Shown one piece after another: positions 33,444 through 41,910 of a stretch of 64,000 nt of DNA (positions are counted from its first letter, which is position 1; each line of letters opens with the position of its first letter). The notes beneath the pieces were generated by a model. It made no database searches. It was not told the origin of the DNA and saw only the letters and a list, made by a program, of their open reading frames with translations. The translations under genes and the position numbers were made by a program. The DNA comes from Curtobacterium sp. Leaf183. GTDB taxonomy: Bacteria; Actinomycetota; Actinomycetes; Actinomycetales; Microbacteriaceae. Where the stretch lies: contig NZ_LMPO01000009.1 of the NCBI RefSeq assembly GCF_001424385.1, positions 695,279 to 759,278 of the forward strand. The letters run 5' to 3'.

Positions 33444-35411
33444 ATGCTGCGCACACTCATCGCCGGAACCGTCACGTTGGTCCTCGGCCTCGCAATCCTC
33501 GTCACCACCGTCATCGACGATGTCGCTCCCCGCGGCGCAACCGACATCGTCACCGTCTGGGATTCGGACGCATCCTCGTCCGGCTCCTTCCAACACCTGG
33601 TCGAGCGCACCGCCCGCTCCCACGACATGACGGTCATGAAGGAACTCCGGCACGAGGCCGGGTCGGGCGTGGCCCGAGCGGAGTACGTCGCCAACGCGGG
33701 CGCTGCACGCTCGTTCGAGTCGGTGCATCGGGACTTGACCGGGTTCGACCCCAGTCTCACGACCACCTTCCACCCCATCAGCGACCTGCCAGACAACCGT
33801 ATCAACGGGATGTACCTCACCGATGCGGGCGATTCCAGTGCGCGGGCGTTCGCAGCGTCGCTCGCAGACCACGGCGTCGCGGTGACGGTCAACGCGCTCT
33901 CACCGCTCTTCGTCTCGCTCTGGGTCGTGTCCGAGATCCCCGCGATTCCCCTCTCCGGATGCCTGGTGATCGCCGTCGTGCTCGGAACCACTGCCTGGCA
34001 GTCCGGGCGCAGGAGGCGCGTCGCGATCGCCGCGAGTCATGGGCGGTCCGCCGTGCGGTCAGCCTGGTTCGACGCGGGCGGTCTCGCGGCGCGAACCACC
34101 GCGTGGGGGGCCGTCGGGATCATCGCCGTCACGGTGGTTCTCGTGGTCGTCAACGGCGGGACCAGGATCGGCACCTTCCTCCTGATCGCGATCGCTGGCC
34201 TCGTGCTTGCGACCACGGCCATGGGCGCAACGACGATGGTCGCGGCTGCTCTTCCCAGGAGCTCGATGCTCGCCAGCATCAACGGTGCTCGGCCGTGGCG
34301 GACCGTCCTGACGATCGCGCTCGTCGGCAACCTCGGAGCGCTCGCACTCGGTTCAGGTGCCGCTGCGACGGCGTGGACCGACGTCACACTGGCTCGAGCC
34401 GACGCAGTGGAGCGCACCCTGTGGCGCGGGTCACTCGGTGACGTGCGGATGGGCTTCGAATCGTCGATCGCCGAACTCGACGAAGCGGAGGACGGCCTCG
34501 CGGGCGTGTACGAGCGGATGGACGCAGCAGGGACCGCGATCCTCGCCGACCACACGGTGCAACCGGACGACTCGCAGCACACCCCGGACGGCGGGAATGT
34601 CCTCATCGTGAATGCGCAGTACCTCCGAGCGCAGTCGATCCAGACACTGTCCGGCGCACGAGTGCTCCCTGAGGACGTGTCGGACACGGCACTCACGCTG
34701 CTGGTCCCGGAGGGTGTCGTACTCCCAGAGTCCGACGTCCAGGTGTGGCGCGACTACATGGCGCTGCAGCGGGAGCTCTCCGCCGAGCCGAGACGCATAC
34801 CGACACAGGTGCCAGTGCAGGTGATGCCCATGCGAGATGCCCCCGTGTTCACCTATGCGACAGATGACCTCGCCGGCACCAGCACCATGACCGGTGGCGT
34901 CGTCGCCGTTCTCCCCTCGGCCTTCCCCTCGGCGTCGGGAGATCTGGTGACGGCGGCCATGACCAGCGGCGAAGTCGTGTTCACCGACCCCTCCGCACTC
35001 CGAGCGGACCTCGCCGCGCACGGGCTGTCCGACGTGGTCGCGACGATCGCACCGCTCGGCGACTTCGTCTCGTACCGGTCGGTGGTCATCGAACGCGGTC
35101 TCCGGCACGCGCTGCTCGCGCTCGGCGTCGTGGTCCTCGTGCTCGTCCTCTCCGCGGTGCTCGCGAGCCAGGCCATCGCCGCGATCGCACGTCGGCGAAC
35201 CGGCATCGCGCTGCTGCACGGTCGTCGGCGGCTCGTGACACTGAGCTCCGTCGTCGCGGGCCCGACCGCCATGATCGTCGGTGCCACAACCGTGCTCGCG
35301 AGCACCGGCATCACACCCGCCGACGCGCCGTCCATCGCGTGTGCCGCGCTCGACGTCCTCGTGGTGGCCATCCTCACCGCGTTCCATCTCCGGACGAAGG
35401 AGTTGCCATGA
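33444..35411 (+). CDS. Bacteriocin-associated integral membrane protein
   Basis: The 655-residue protein has one N-terminal span, a large extracytoplasmic part (about 30-155), and three to four spans near 160-290. A second external domain follows at about 310-545, then FtsX/MacB-like C-terminal spans (LRHALLALGVVVLVLVLSAV and onwards). This layout matches the DUF1430-type protein paired with lactococcin 972-family genes. It is thought to work with the ABC ATPase in export or producer immunity. It overlaps the ATPase start by 4 bases (ATGA). Confidence 0.88.
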   Translation: MLRTLIAGTVTLVLGLAILVTTVIDDVAPRGATDIVTVWDSDASSSGSFQHLVERTARSHDMTVMKELRHEAGSGVARAEYVANAGAARSFESVHRDLTGFDPSLTTTFHPISDLPDNRINGMYLTDAGDSSARAFAASLADHGVAVTVNALSPLFVSLWVVSEIPAIPLSGCLVIAVVLGTTAWQSGRRRRVAIAASHGRSAVRSAWFDAGGLAARTTAWGAVGIIAVTVVLVVVNGGTRIGTFLLIAIAGLVLATTAMGATTMVAAALPRSSMLASINGARPWRTVLTIALVGNLGALALGSGAAATAWTDVTLARADAVERTLWRGSLGDVRMGFESSIAELDEAEDGLAGVYERMDAAGTAILADHTVQPDDSQHTPDGGNVLIVNAQYLRAQSIQTLSGARVLPEDVSDTALTLLVPEGVVLPESDVQVWRDYMALQRELSAEPRRIPTQVPVQVMPMRDAPVFTYATDDLAGTSTMTGGVVAVLPSAFPSASGDLVTAAMTSGEVVFTDPSALRADLAAHGLSDVVATIAPLGDFVSYRSVVIERGLRHALLALGVVVLVLVLSAVLASQAIAAIARRRTGIALLHGRRRLVTLSSVVAGPTAMIVGATTVLASTGITPADAPSIACAALDVLVVAILTAFHLRTKELP

Positions 35412-36061
35412 CCGGGCCGATCCTGCAGGCAGCGTCGATCGCGAAGTCGCACGGTCGTCGAACACTGTGGCGCGACATCGACGTCACGGTGTCGCCCGGA
35501 GCAGCACTCGTCGTCACGGGTCCCAGTGGCAGCGGCAAGTCCACCCTGCTGCGGTGCCTCGGCCTGGTCGAACGAGTCGACGCCGGGCAGATCGTGATCG
35601 CGGGCGAGGACGTCACCCGCGTCCGCGCCGGTCGACGCGGTGCGCTGTACCGGCAGACCATCGGACACCTGTTCCAGAACGGCGCGCTCGAGGACGACTG
35701 GACCGTGCGACGGAACCTCGACGTCGCCTTCATCGGAGCAGCGACCAAGCGGGCAGCGCGGGCGCCGATCCGGCAGGCGGCGCTGGCGTCGGTCGGCCTG
35801 CAGGTGGACGAGCGGACGAAGGCCCATCGGCTGAGCGGTGGCGAGCGACATCGCCTGGCCTCGGCACGACTCGTCATCCGTCGACCGCCCGTGGTCCTGG
35901 CGGACGAACCCACCGCGGCGCTCGACATCGCGACCGGGGCCGAGGTCCTGCGGTGCCTGTCCGAGCTCCGGGCCCAGGGCTCCGCGATCATCGTCGCGAC
36001 GCACGACCCAGCCGTGGTCGCATGGGCGGACGACGTGCTCGTGCTGCCGGGCCGGCACTGA
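35408..36061 (+). CDS. ABC transporter ATPase of the lactococcin 972-type cassette
   Basis: The 217-residue ATPase has Walker A GPSGSGKST, Q-loop GHLFQNGAL, signature LSGGERHRLASAR, Walker B VVLADEPTAALD and H-loop ATHD. It is of the LolD/MacB-like small ATPase type that works with FtsX-like membrane proteins, as here. AAGGAG precedes the ATG, which overlaps the preceding stop. It completes the three-gene cassette. Confidence 0.93.
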   Translation: MTGPILQAASIAKSHGRRTLWRDIDVTVSPGAALVVTGPSGSGKSTLLRCLGLVERVDAGQIVIAGEDVTRVRAGRRGALYRQTIGHLFQNGALEDDWTVRRNLDVAFIGAATKRAARAPIRQAALASVGLQVDERTKAHRLSGGERHRLASARLVIRRPPVVLADEPTAALDIATGAEVLRCLSELRAQGSAIIVATHDPAVVAWADDVLVLPGRH

Positions 36062-36125
36062 ACCAGGACGTGGACTCGACGGTCTCGTTTCCGAGAGAGG
36101 ATGTCTGTGCACTGATCGGAGACCG

Positions 36126-36560
36126 ATGACCATCGACGAGTACCCGTTCCGCCGTACGTACCCCACGCGCTGGAACGACAACGACATGTTCGGCCATGTC
36201 AACAACACGATCTACTACAGCGCGATGGACAACGCGGCGACGTACTGGTTCCGCGAGCAAGCCGGCCTCGACCCGTTCACCTCGGACTGGATCGCCGTGC
36301 TGGTGACGTCCAGCTGTCACTTCGTCGAGTCCGCCGTGTGGCCGGACGTCATCGAGGTCGGGATGCGGTCGAAGCGACTGGGGAACACGAGCCTGTCATG
36401 GGAGTTCGGCCTGTTCCGGCAGTCCGACGGCGTGCTGCTCGCCACAGGCGAGTTCGTGCACGTCATCATCGACCGCGAGGGCGCCCGTCGCCCCAAGCCC
36501 CTGCCGGAGTCCCTCCGCGCGCTCGTGACCGAGACGATGACGGTCTCCGTCGACGCCTGA
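36126..36560 (+). CDS. Acyl-CoA thioesterase, 4HBT hotdog fold
   Basis: The 144-residue protein carries the 4HBT active-site motif RWNDNDMFGHVNNTIYYS near residues 15-32, with the catalytic Asp before GHVNN. It then has FVESAVWPDVIEVGMRSKRL. Such enzymes hydrolyse short or aromatic acyl-CoA. Substrate unknown. It follows the ATPase by 64 bp but has its own GGAG and is probably not part of the bacteriocin cassette. Its last codons recur 29 bases downstream (GACGCCTGACC at 36552 and 36581). Confidence 0.92.
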   Translation: MTIDEYPFRRTYPTRWNDNDMFGHVNNTIYYSAMDNAATYWFREQAGLDPFTSDWIAVLVTSSCHFVESAVWPDVIEVGMRSKRLGNTSLSWEFGLFRQSDGVLLATGEFVHVIIDREGARRPKPLPESLRALVTETMTVSVDA

Positions 36561-36598
36561 CCGGCCGCGCCGGCCGCTTGGACGCCTGACCCGTCCGG

Positions 36599-36664
36599 AT
36601 CGCACCCCCGCAACGACGTCGCGCCCCGGAGGACCGGGGCGCGATGTCCGTCCGGGGGCGCGAT
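36599..36664. terminator. Long palindrome, family A, copy 3
   Basis: The inner stem GACGTCGCGCCCCGG/CCGGGGCGCGATGTC and outer stem ATCGCACCCCCG/CGGGGGCGCGAT lie between convergent genes. It shares both blocks with the copies at 23969 and 26295. Confidence 0.75.
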
Positions 36665-36679
36665 CCCGGGCAGCGGAGA

Positions 36680-37120
36680 TCAGCCGATGCGGGCGGCGAA
36701 CTCCAGGTTGATGTCGTCGGGGTCCTGCACGCTCAGGATCGTCATGCCGGCGTCGCCGAGCTCGGTGACCTCACCGTGCTCGATGCCCGCCGCGTCGAGC
36801 CGGGTGGCCGCCTCGTGCAGCTCGTCGACACTGCCCAGGACGAAGCTGACGTGGTCGAGGCCGACCGTGGTCGAGTCGAACCGCTGACCGGCCGGGGCCA
36901 CCGGGCGCAGGCCGAACACCTGGTCGCCGAGCTGGAACACGCAGCCGCCGTAGAAGCGCGCCTGGTCCTCGCGGATGCCGGGCTCGTCGACCTGGTCGCT
37001 GAAGTCGATGACCGGGTCAGACCCGAGCAGCTGCTGGTAGAACGCCTTGCTCCGGGCGATGTCGGTGACGGTGACGCGCACGTGGGCGAGGGCGGTGGGA
37101 CGGGCGATCGGTTCACTCAT
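36680..37120 (-). CDS. VOC-family protein, glyoxalase/bleomycin-resistance fold
   Basis: The 146-residue protein has two VOC modules: ALAHVRVTVTDIARSKAFYQ at the start and VGLDHVSFVLGSVDELHEAA from about 85, ending QDPDDINLEF with the last metal glutamate. His, Glu positions fit a metal-dependent dioxygenase or lyase. Substrate unknown. It is monocistronic, downstream of the putA terminator. Confidence 0.92.
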   Translation of the reverse strand: MSEPIARPTALAHVRVTVTDIARSKAFYQQLLGSDPVIDFSDQVDEPGIREDQARFYGGCVFQLGDQVFGLRPVAPAGQRFDSTTVGLDHVSFVLGSVDELHEAATRLDAAGIEHGEVTELGDAGMTILSVQDPDDINLEFAARIG

Positions 37121-37230
37121 GCAGTCGACACAACGCCCACGTGCTCGGAGCACCCCGTGCGCACGCGGAGACCGGACACCGACACGCCGCCACCGACAGC
37201 CCGCTCGCCGCACTGCGCCGCACCGAGGAA

Positions 37231-37268
37231 CGGACACAGCACCGAGGATCTCCTCGGTGCTGTGTCCG
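37231..37268 (-). terminator. Terminator of putA
   Basis: A perfect 38-base palindrome has 18-bp arms beginning CGGACACAGC and meeting at TC. It lies 49 bases past the minus-strand putA stop. Confidence 0.75.
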
Positions 37269-37316
37269 CTGCGTGGTGCTGTGCCCCGGCCGCCCCCGCC
37301 GCCGCCGCCAGCCGAG

Positions 37317-40300
37317 CTAGATCAGGTCGTCAGTCAGGTGGTTCGGCGTGCCGAAGCGGTGCGCGGTGATCGACACGGCCTGCTCGCGCAGGAACGGCAG
37401 CAGCTCGATGCGCCCGGCCTCGGTGACCGACTCGGCGTACACGGCGACGTCGGGACGACCGCCGACCGCGGCGTACAGCTCCGAAGCAGCGTCAGCGGAC
37501 CCACCGATGAGCCGCACGCGCGTCGACGGGCCCGCGGCGATCCGGGCACCGAACGCGGCGTCGGACTCCGACGCGGTGACCGAGCGGACGTTCGCCAGCG
37601 CGGCGACCGCCGGCGGCACGAACCCCGCTGACGACACGTCGATCGTCGTCCCCGCGCGCACCGCCGCCGCGACGACCCGCACCAGCTCGACCATGGCGTC
37701 GTCGTCCGGCAGCGCGGACGCCACACGCACGTGCACGCCGGGGTACGGCAGGTACCGCGCGATGTTCCGCTCGGCGCTCAGACCAGACACGTCTCGCGCG
37801 GTGCCGAACAGCGACGACCAGGCCAGCTCGTCCGAGGCGAGCGACCGGGACAGCGACGGCGACGACACACCGGCGGCGCGGACGAATGCGGCGACGTCGG
37901 TCGACACGGGCGCACCCGCGGTGGCATAAGCCGACGCCCACGAACCGAGTCCCAACAGGTAGTTCACCCCACCGGCCTTGGTGCCCGCACCGACCGCGGA
38001 CTTCTTCCACCCGCCGAAGGGCTGCCGGCGGACGATTGCCCCGGTGATGCCACGGTTGACGTAGAGGTTGCCGGCCTCGATGCGCGACAGCCACGTGCCG
38101 ATCTCGGTCGGGTCGAGCGAGTGGATGCCCGAGGTCAGGCCGTAGTCGACCTCGTTGACGATGTCGATCGCCTCGTCCAGGGTCGCGGCGCGCATGACCC
38201 CGAGCACCGGGCCGAAGTACTCGGTCCGGTGGAACGCCGAACCTCGCCGCACGCCGCCACGGATGCCCGGGCTCCAGAGCGCACCGGAGTCGTCGAGCTG
38301 ACGGGGGCGCACGGCCCAGGACTGACCGGGCTCGAGCGTCGTCAGCCCGTCGAGCAGCTTCCCCTGGGCGGGCTCGATGACCGGGCCCATCTGCGACGTC
38401 GGGTCGGACGGGTACCCCACGGTCAGCGAGGACACCGCGTCGACGAGCTGCGAGTGGAACCGCCGCGACTTGGCGACGGACCCGACCAGCACCACGAGCG
38501 AGGCGGCGGAGCACTTCTGCCCCGCGTGTCCGAACGCCGAGGCGACGACGTCCTTGACGGCCAGGTCGAGATCGGCCGACGGCGTGACGATGATCGCGTT
38601 CTTGCCCGACGTCTCGGCCAGGAGCGGCAGGTCCTGCCGGAAGGAGCGGAACAGCGACGCGGTCTCGTAGGCGCCGGTGAGGATGACCCGGTCGACGAGC
38701 GGCGATGCGACCAACGCCGACCCGAGTTCGTTCTCGCCGACGTCGACGAACGACAGCACGTCGGCCGGGGCGCCCATCGCGTCGAGCGCCGTGTCGATGA
38801 CCGACGCGAGCACGGCACCGCAGCGGGCGGCCGGCGGCGCGGGCTTCAGCACGACCGCGGACCCGGCGGCGAGCGCCGCCAGGGTCGAGCCGGCCGGGAT
38901 CGCGACGGGGAAGTTCCACGGCGGTGCGACCAGGGTCAGCGCCGCGGGCGAGAACGTCGCACCGTCGACCTCGTCGAGGGCGGCCGCCATGTCGCCGTAG
39001 AAGTGGGCGAAGTCGATCGCCTCGGACACCTCGGGGTCAGCCTGGTCGATGGTCTTGCCGGTCTCGGACGCCATCACCTCGATGAGGGCGGCGCGGTTCG
39101 CCTCGAGCGCGTCGCCGACGGCGTGCAGCACGGCGCCGCGCGCGGCGCCGGACCAGGTCCCCCAGACCGCACCCGCGGCGCGGACCCGGCCGAGGACGGA
39201 GTCGAGCTGCTCGCGCGAGGTGAGCCGGGCCTCCCGGACGGCCGACGCACCCAGTGTCGACGTCGCGACCCGGGACGTGATGGCCGCGCCCCAGGAGCGG
39301 ACCGACGCGACCGACGGGTCGCTGTCGGGCGTGTTCTCGAAGTGACCGGGCGCCGGACGGCCGACGGCCGCGTACCGGTCGGCGACACGGTGCGACGCGG
39401 GAGCGGCGAGACCACCCGGGGCCGCCAGCGGAGCCAGCGAGTCGCGGAACCGCGTCTCCTCGCGGGCGAACAGCGACGGCGACGACGCGAGTGAGAACAC
39501 CGCGGACATGAAGTTGTCCTGCGACGCACCCTCTTCGAGCCGGCGGATCAGGTACGCGATCGCGACGTCGAACTCCCCCGGGTGCACGACCGGCGTGTAC
39601 AGCAGCAGCGAGCCGACGGTGCGACGGACGGCTTCGGCCTGGCCCTGCGCCATGCCGAGCAGCATCTCGAACTCGATGCCGTCGCGGACCCCGCGCTCCC
39701 CGGCGAGCAGCCACGCGTGGGCGACGTCGAACAGGTTGTGCCCGGCGATGCCGACCCGCACGTTCTCGATGCGGGACGGGGTGAGCGCCCAGTCGAGCAC
39801 CCGCTTGTAGTTGGTGTCCGAGTCCTGCTTGGTGTGCCAGGTGGCGAGGGGCCAGCCGTGCGTCGACGCCTCGACCTGTTCCATCGGCAGGTTGGCGCCC
39901 TTGACGAGCCGCACCTTGATGTCGGCACCACCGCGGGCACGACGGGCCGCGGACCACTCCTGCAGGTGCTGCATGGCGGACAGTGCGTCGGGCAGGTACG
40001 CCTGCAGCACGATCCCGGCCTCGAGCTGCAGGAACGCCGGCTCGTCGAGCAGCTGCGTGAAGACGGCGATCGTCAGGTCGAGGTCCTTGAACTCCTCCAT
40101 GTCGAGGTTGATGAACTTCGCGGGGGTCGCCGCGGCGGCACGCTGGAACAGCGGCCGGAGCTTGTCGACGATGTCGGACACGGCCTGGTCGAACGCCCAC
40201 GGCGAGTGCGGGTGCACGGTCGAGGACACCTTGATCGACACGTAGTCGACGTCGTCGCGCGCGAGCAGCTTGTGCGTGCCCTCGAGCCGGCGTGCCGCCT

Positions 40301-40790
40301 CGCTCTCCCCCAGGACCGCCTCGCCCAGCAGGTTCACGTTGAGCCGGACGCCGTCCCGCTTGATCTTCGCGATCGCCGGACCGAGCTTCGCGTCGGTCGC
40401 GTCGACGATCAGGTGGCCGACCATGTTCCGCAGCACGCGACGGGCGACGGGGACGACGACACCCGGGAGGCCCGGTGCCAGTCCGCCACCGAGCCGCACC
40501 AGACCGCGGAGTGCGCTGGGCAGGAACCCCGGCGCGTCGGGCGCGATGGCGCGGAGCTTGCGCGCGGCGACGCCGAGGTCCTCGGGTCGGACGACGCCGT
40601 CGACGAACCCGACCGCGAACGCGAGCCCCTTGGGGTCGGCCAGCACACCGGCGAGCTGCTTGGCCGAGCCGTCGACCGGGTAGGTCTCGGCCTCGGCGAG
40701 CCACCGGCGGACGAGTGCGACCGACGCGTCGGCGAGGTCGTCAGGTGCGGTCGTGGTGGGCGCGTCGTTGCGGGGCTGCACGTCGGTCAT
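37317..40790 (-). CDS. putA: Bifunctional proline dehydrogenase / P5C dehydrogenase
   Basis: The 1157-residue PutA turns proline into glutamate in two steps. The PRODH barrel occupies about 80-470, with FINLDMEEFKDLDLT and the substrate-binding YLIRRLEEGASQDNF near 413. The P5C dehydrogenase spans about 520-960, with VAPPWNFPVAIPAGS, SETGK and the catalytic Cys near 760 in GHAGQKCSAAS. About 190 C-terminal residues form a further ALDH-like tail. No N-terminal RHH DNA-binding domain is present, so it is not an autorepressor. The divergent LysR gene is the likely regulator. Confidence 0.97.
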   Translation of the reverse strand: MTDVQPRNDAPTTTAPDDLADASVALVRRWLAEAETYPVDGSAKQLAGVLADPKGLAFAVGFVDGVVRPEDLGVAARKLRAIAPDAPGFLPSALRGLVRLGGGLAPGLPGVVVPVARRVLRNMVGHLIVDATDAKLGPAIAKIKRDGVRLNVNLLGEAVLGESEAARRLEGTHKLLARDDVDYVSIKVSSTVHPHSPWAFDQAVSDIVDKLRPLFQRAAAATPAKFINLDMEEFKDLDLTIAVFTQLLDEPAFLQLEAGIVLQAYLPDALSAMQHLQEWSAARRARGGADIKVRLVKGANLPMEQVEASTHGWPLATWHTKQDSDTNYKRVLDWALTPSRIENVRVGIAGHNLFDVAHAWLLAGERGVRDGIEFEMLLGMAQGQAEAVRRTVGSLLLYTPVVHPGEFDVAIAYLIRRLEEGASQDNFMSAVFSLASSPSLFAREETRFRDSLAPLAAPGGLAAPASHRVADRYAAVGRPAPGHFENTPDSDPSVASVRSWGAAITSRVATSTLGASAVREARLTSREQLDSVLGRVRAAGAVWGTWSGAARGAVLHAVGDALEANRAALIEVMASETGKTIDQADPEVSEAIDFAHFYGDMAAALDEVDGATFSPAALTLVAPPWNFPVAIPAGSTLAALAAGSAVVLKPAPPAARCGAVLASVIDTALDAMGAPADVLSFVDVGENELGSALVASPLVDRVILTGAYETASLFRSFRQDLPLLAETSGKNAIIVTPSADLDLAVKDVVASAFGHAGQKCSAASLVVLVGSVAKSRRFHSQLVDAVSSLTVGYPSDPTSQMGPVIEPAQGKLLDGLTTLEPGQSWAVRPRQLDDSGALWSPGIRGGVRRGSAFHRTEYFGPVLGVMRAATLDEAIDIVNEVDYGLTSGIHSLDPTEIGTWLSRIEAGNLYVNRGITGAIVRRQPFGGWKKSAVGAGTKAGGVNYLLGLGSWASAYATAGAPVSTDVAAFVRAAGVSSPSLSRSLASDELAWSSLFGTARDVSGLSAERNIARYLPYPGVHVRVASALPDDDAMVELVRVVAAAVRAGTTIDVSSAGFVPPAVAALANVRSVTASESDAAFGARIAAGPSTRVRLIGGSADAASELYAAVGGRPDVAVYAESVTEAGRIELLPFLREQAVSITAHRFGTPNHLTDDLI

Positions 40791-40810
40791 GGGATCAGTG
40801 TGTCCTCTGC

Positions 40811-40871
40811 GCTTTCGGTAGCGGAAGCAACTCTTCCTGATGCTTTCCGTTCAGTTCATCTACGCTTTCGA
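40811..40871. promoter_or_regulatory. putA/LysR intergenic operator region
   Basis: GCTTTCGG, GCTTTCCG and GCTTTCGA occur at 40811, 40842 and 40864. CGGAAGCA (40822) nearly mirrors the second. Three phased copies of one element in an 82-bp divergent gap suggest LysR binding sites. Confidence 0.5.
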
Positions 40872-40872
40872 C

Positions 40873-41781
40873 ATGCTCGACGTGCGCCGCCTGGTCCTCC
40901 TCCGTGAGCTCTCGATCCGTGGGACCGTCGCGGCGGTCGCCGAGGCGCTCAACCTGACGCCGTCGGCGGTGTCACAGCAGCTCGGGGTGCTCGAGCGCGA
41001 GGCCGGCGTGCAACTCCTGCGCAAGGCCGGCCGGCGGCTGCAGCTCACCCCGCAGGCCGAGGTGCTGGTCGCTGCGGCGGGCGACGTCCTCGACACGTTG
41101 GAGCGAGCGCAGGCGTCGGTCGAGTCGACGCTGACCACCGTGCAGGGACGGATCCGGGTCGCGGTGTTCCAGTCGGCGGCGCTCGCGCTCATGCCCTCCG
41201 CGCTGCGCACCATGGCGACCGAGCACCCGGACGTGCGGGTCGAGATGGTGCAGCGCGAGCCGGAGACCGCCCTGAACGAGACGTGGGCCCGCGACTTCGA
41301 CATGGTCGTCGCCGAGCGCTACCCCGCCCACGCCGCGCCGCGCTTCCCGGGCCTCGACGCCCGCGACCTGACGACCGACCCGGTGCGCCTCGCGCTGCCG
41401 CCGAGGGACACCGCGCTGTGGCCCGTCGACTCGCTCGCGTCGGCAGCCGGGCTCCCCTGGGTGATGGAGCCCCGGGGGGCGGCCTCGCGGCACTTCGCCG
41501 AGCAGACCTGTCGCCGCGCGGGCTTCGAGCCCGACGTCCGCTACGAGACCGCCGACCTGCAGGCCCAGATCCGGCTCATCGAGTCGGGGAACGCCGTCGC
41601 GCTGATGCCCGACCTGGTGTGGGCCGGACGGTCGACGGCGTGCCGGCTGCTCGAGCTGCCCGTCCCTGCGCGCAGGACGATCTTCACCGCGCAGCGGATG
41701 GCGAGTGCTGACTCCCCCGCGGTGTCCGCGTTCCGTGCGGCGCTCGAGCGCGCGGCCCCGCCGCTGTCGGGAAATCCCTGA
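40873..41781 (+). CDS. LysR-family regulator divergent from putA
   Basis: The 302-residue regulator has its helix-turn-helix at 2-60 (GTVAAVAEALNLTPSAVSQQ) and an effector domain from about 88. The order putA/LysR in opposite directions is common in actinobacteria and suggests proline-responsive control. ATG 40873 is chosen over 40840, since the family normally starts with MLDVRRL-like sequence. Confidence 0.93.
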   Translation: MLDVRRLVLLRELSIRGTVAAVAEALNLTPSAVSQQLGVLEREAGVQLLRKAGRRLQLTPQAEVLVAAAGDVLDTLERAQASVESTLTTVQGRIRVAVFQSAALALMPSALRTMATEHPDVRVEMVQREPETALNETWARDFDMVVAERYPAHAAPRFPGLDARDLTTDPVRLALPPRDTALWPVDSLASAAGLPWVMEPRGAASRHFAEQTCRRAGFEPDVRYETADLQAQIRLIESGNAVALMPDLVWAGRSTACRLLELPVPARRTIFTAQRMASADSPAVSAFRAALERAAPPLSGNP

Positions 41782-41910
41782 TCGTGACAGGTTCCTCCAC
41801 AACGAAATCGTGATCGACGGAACCGACGTCTGAGCGTTCCCACACCGTACGATCTGAGCCGTGCACCGATCGCGGTGCTCGTTCGATCCACGTTCCTCGG
41901 GGGGACCACC

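Noticed and set aside
36126-36560. Fourth gene of the bacteriocin cassette
   Set aside because: The thioesterase has its own ribosome binding site, lies 64 bp away, and is not a known partner of lactococcin 972 genes.
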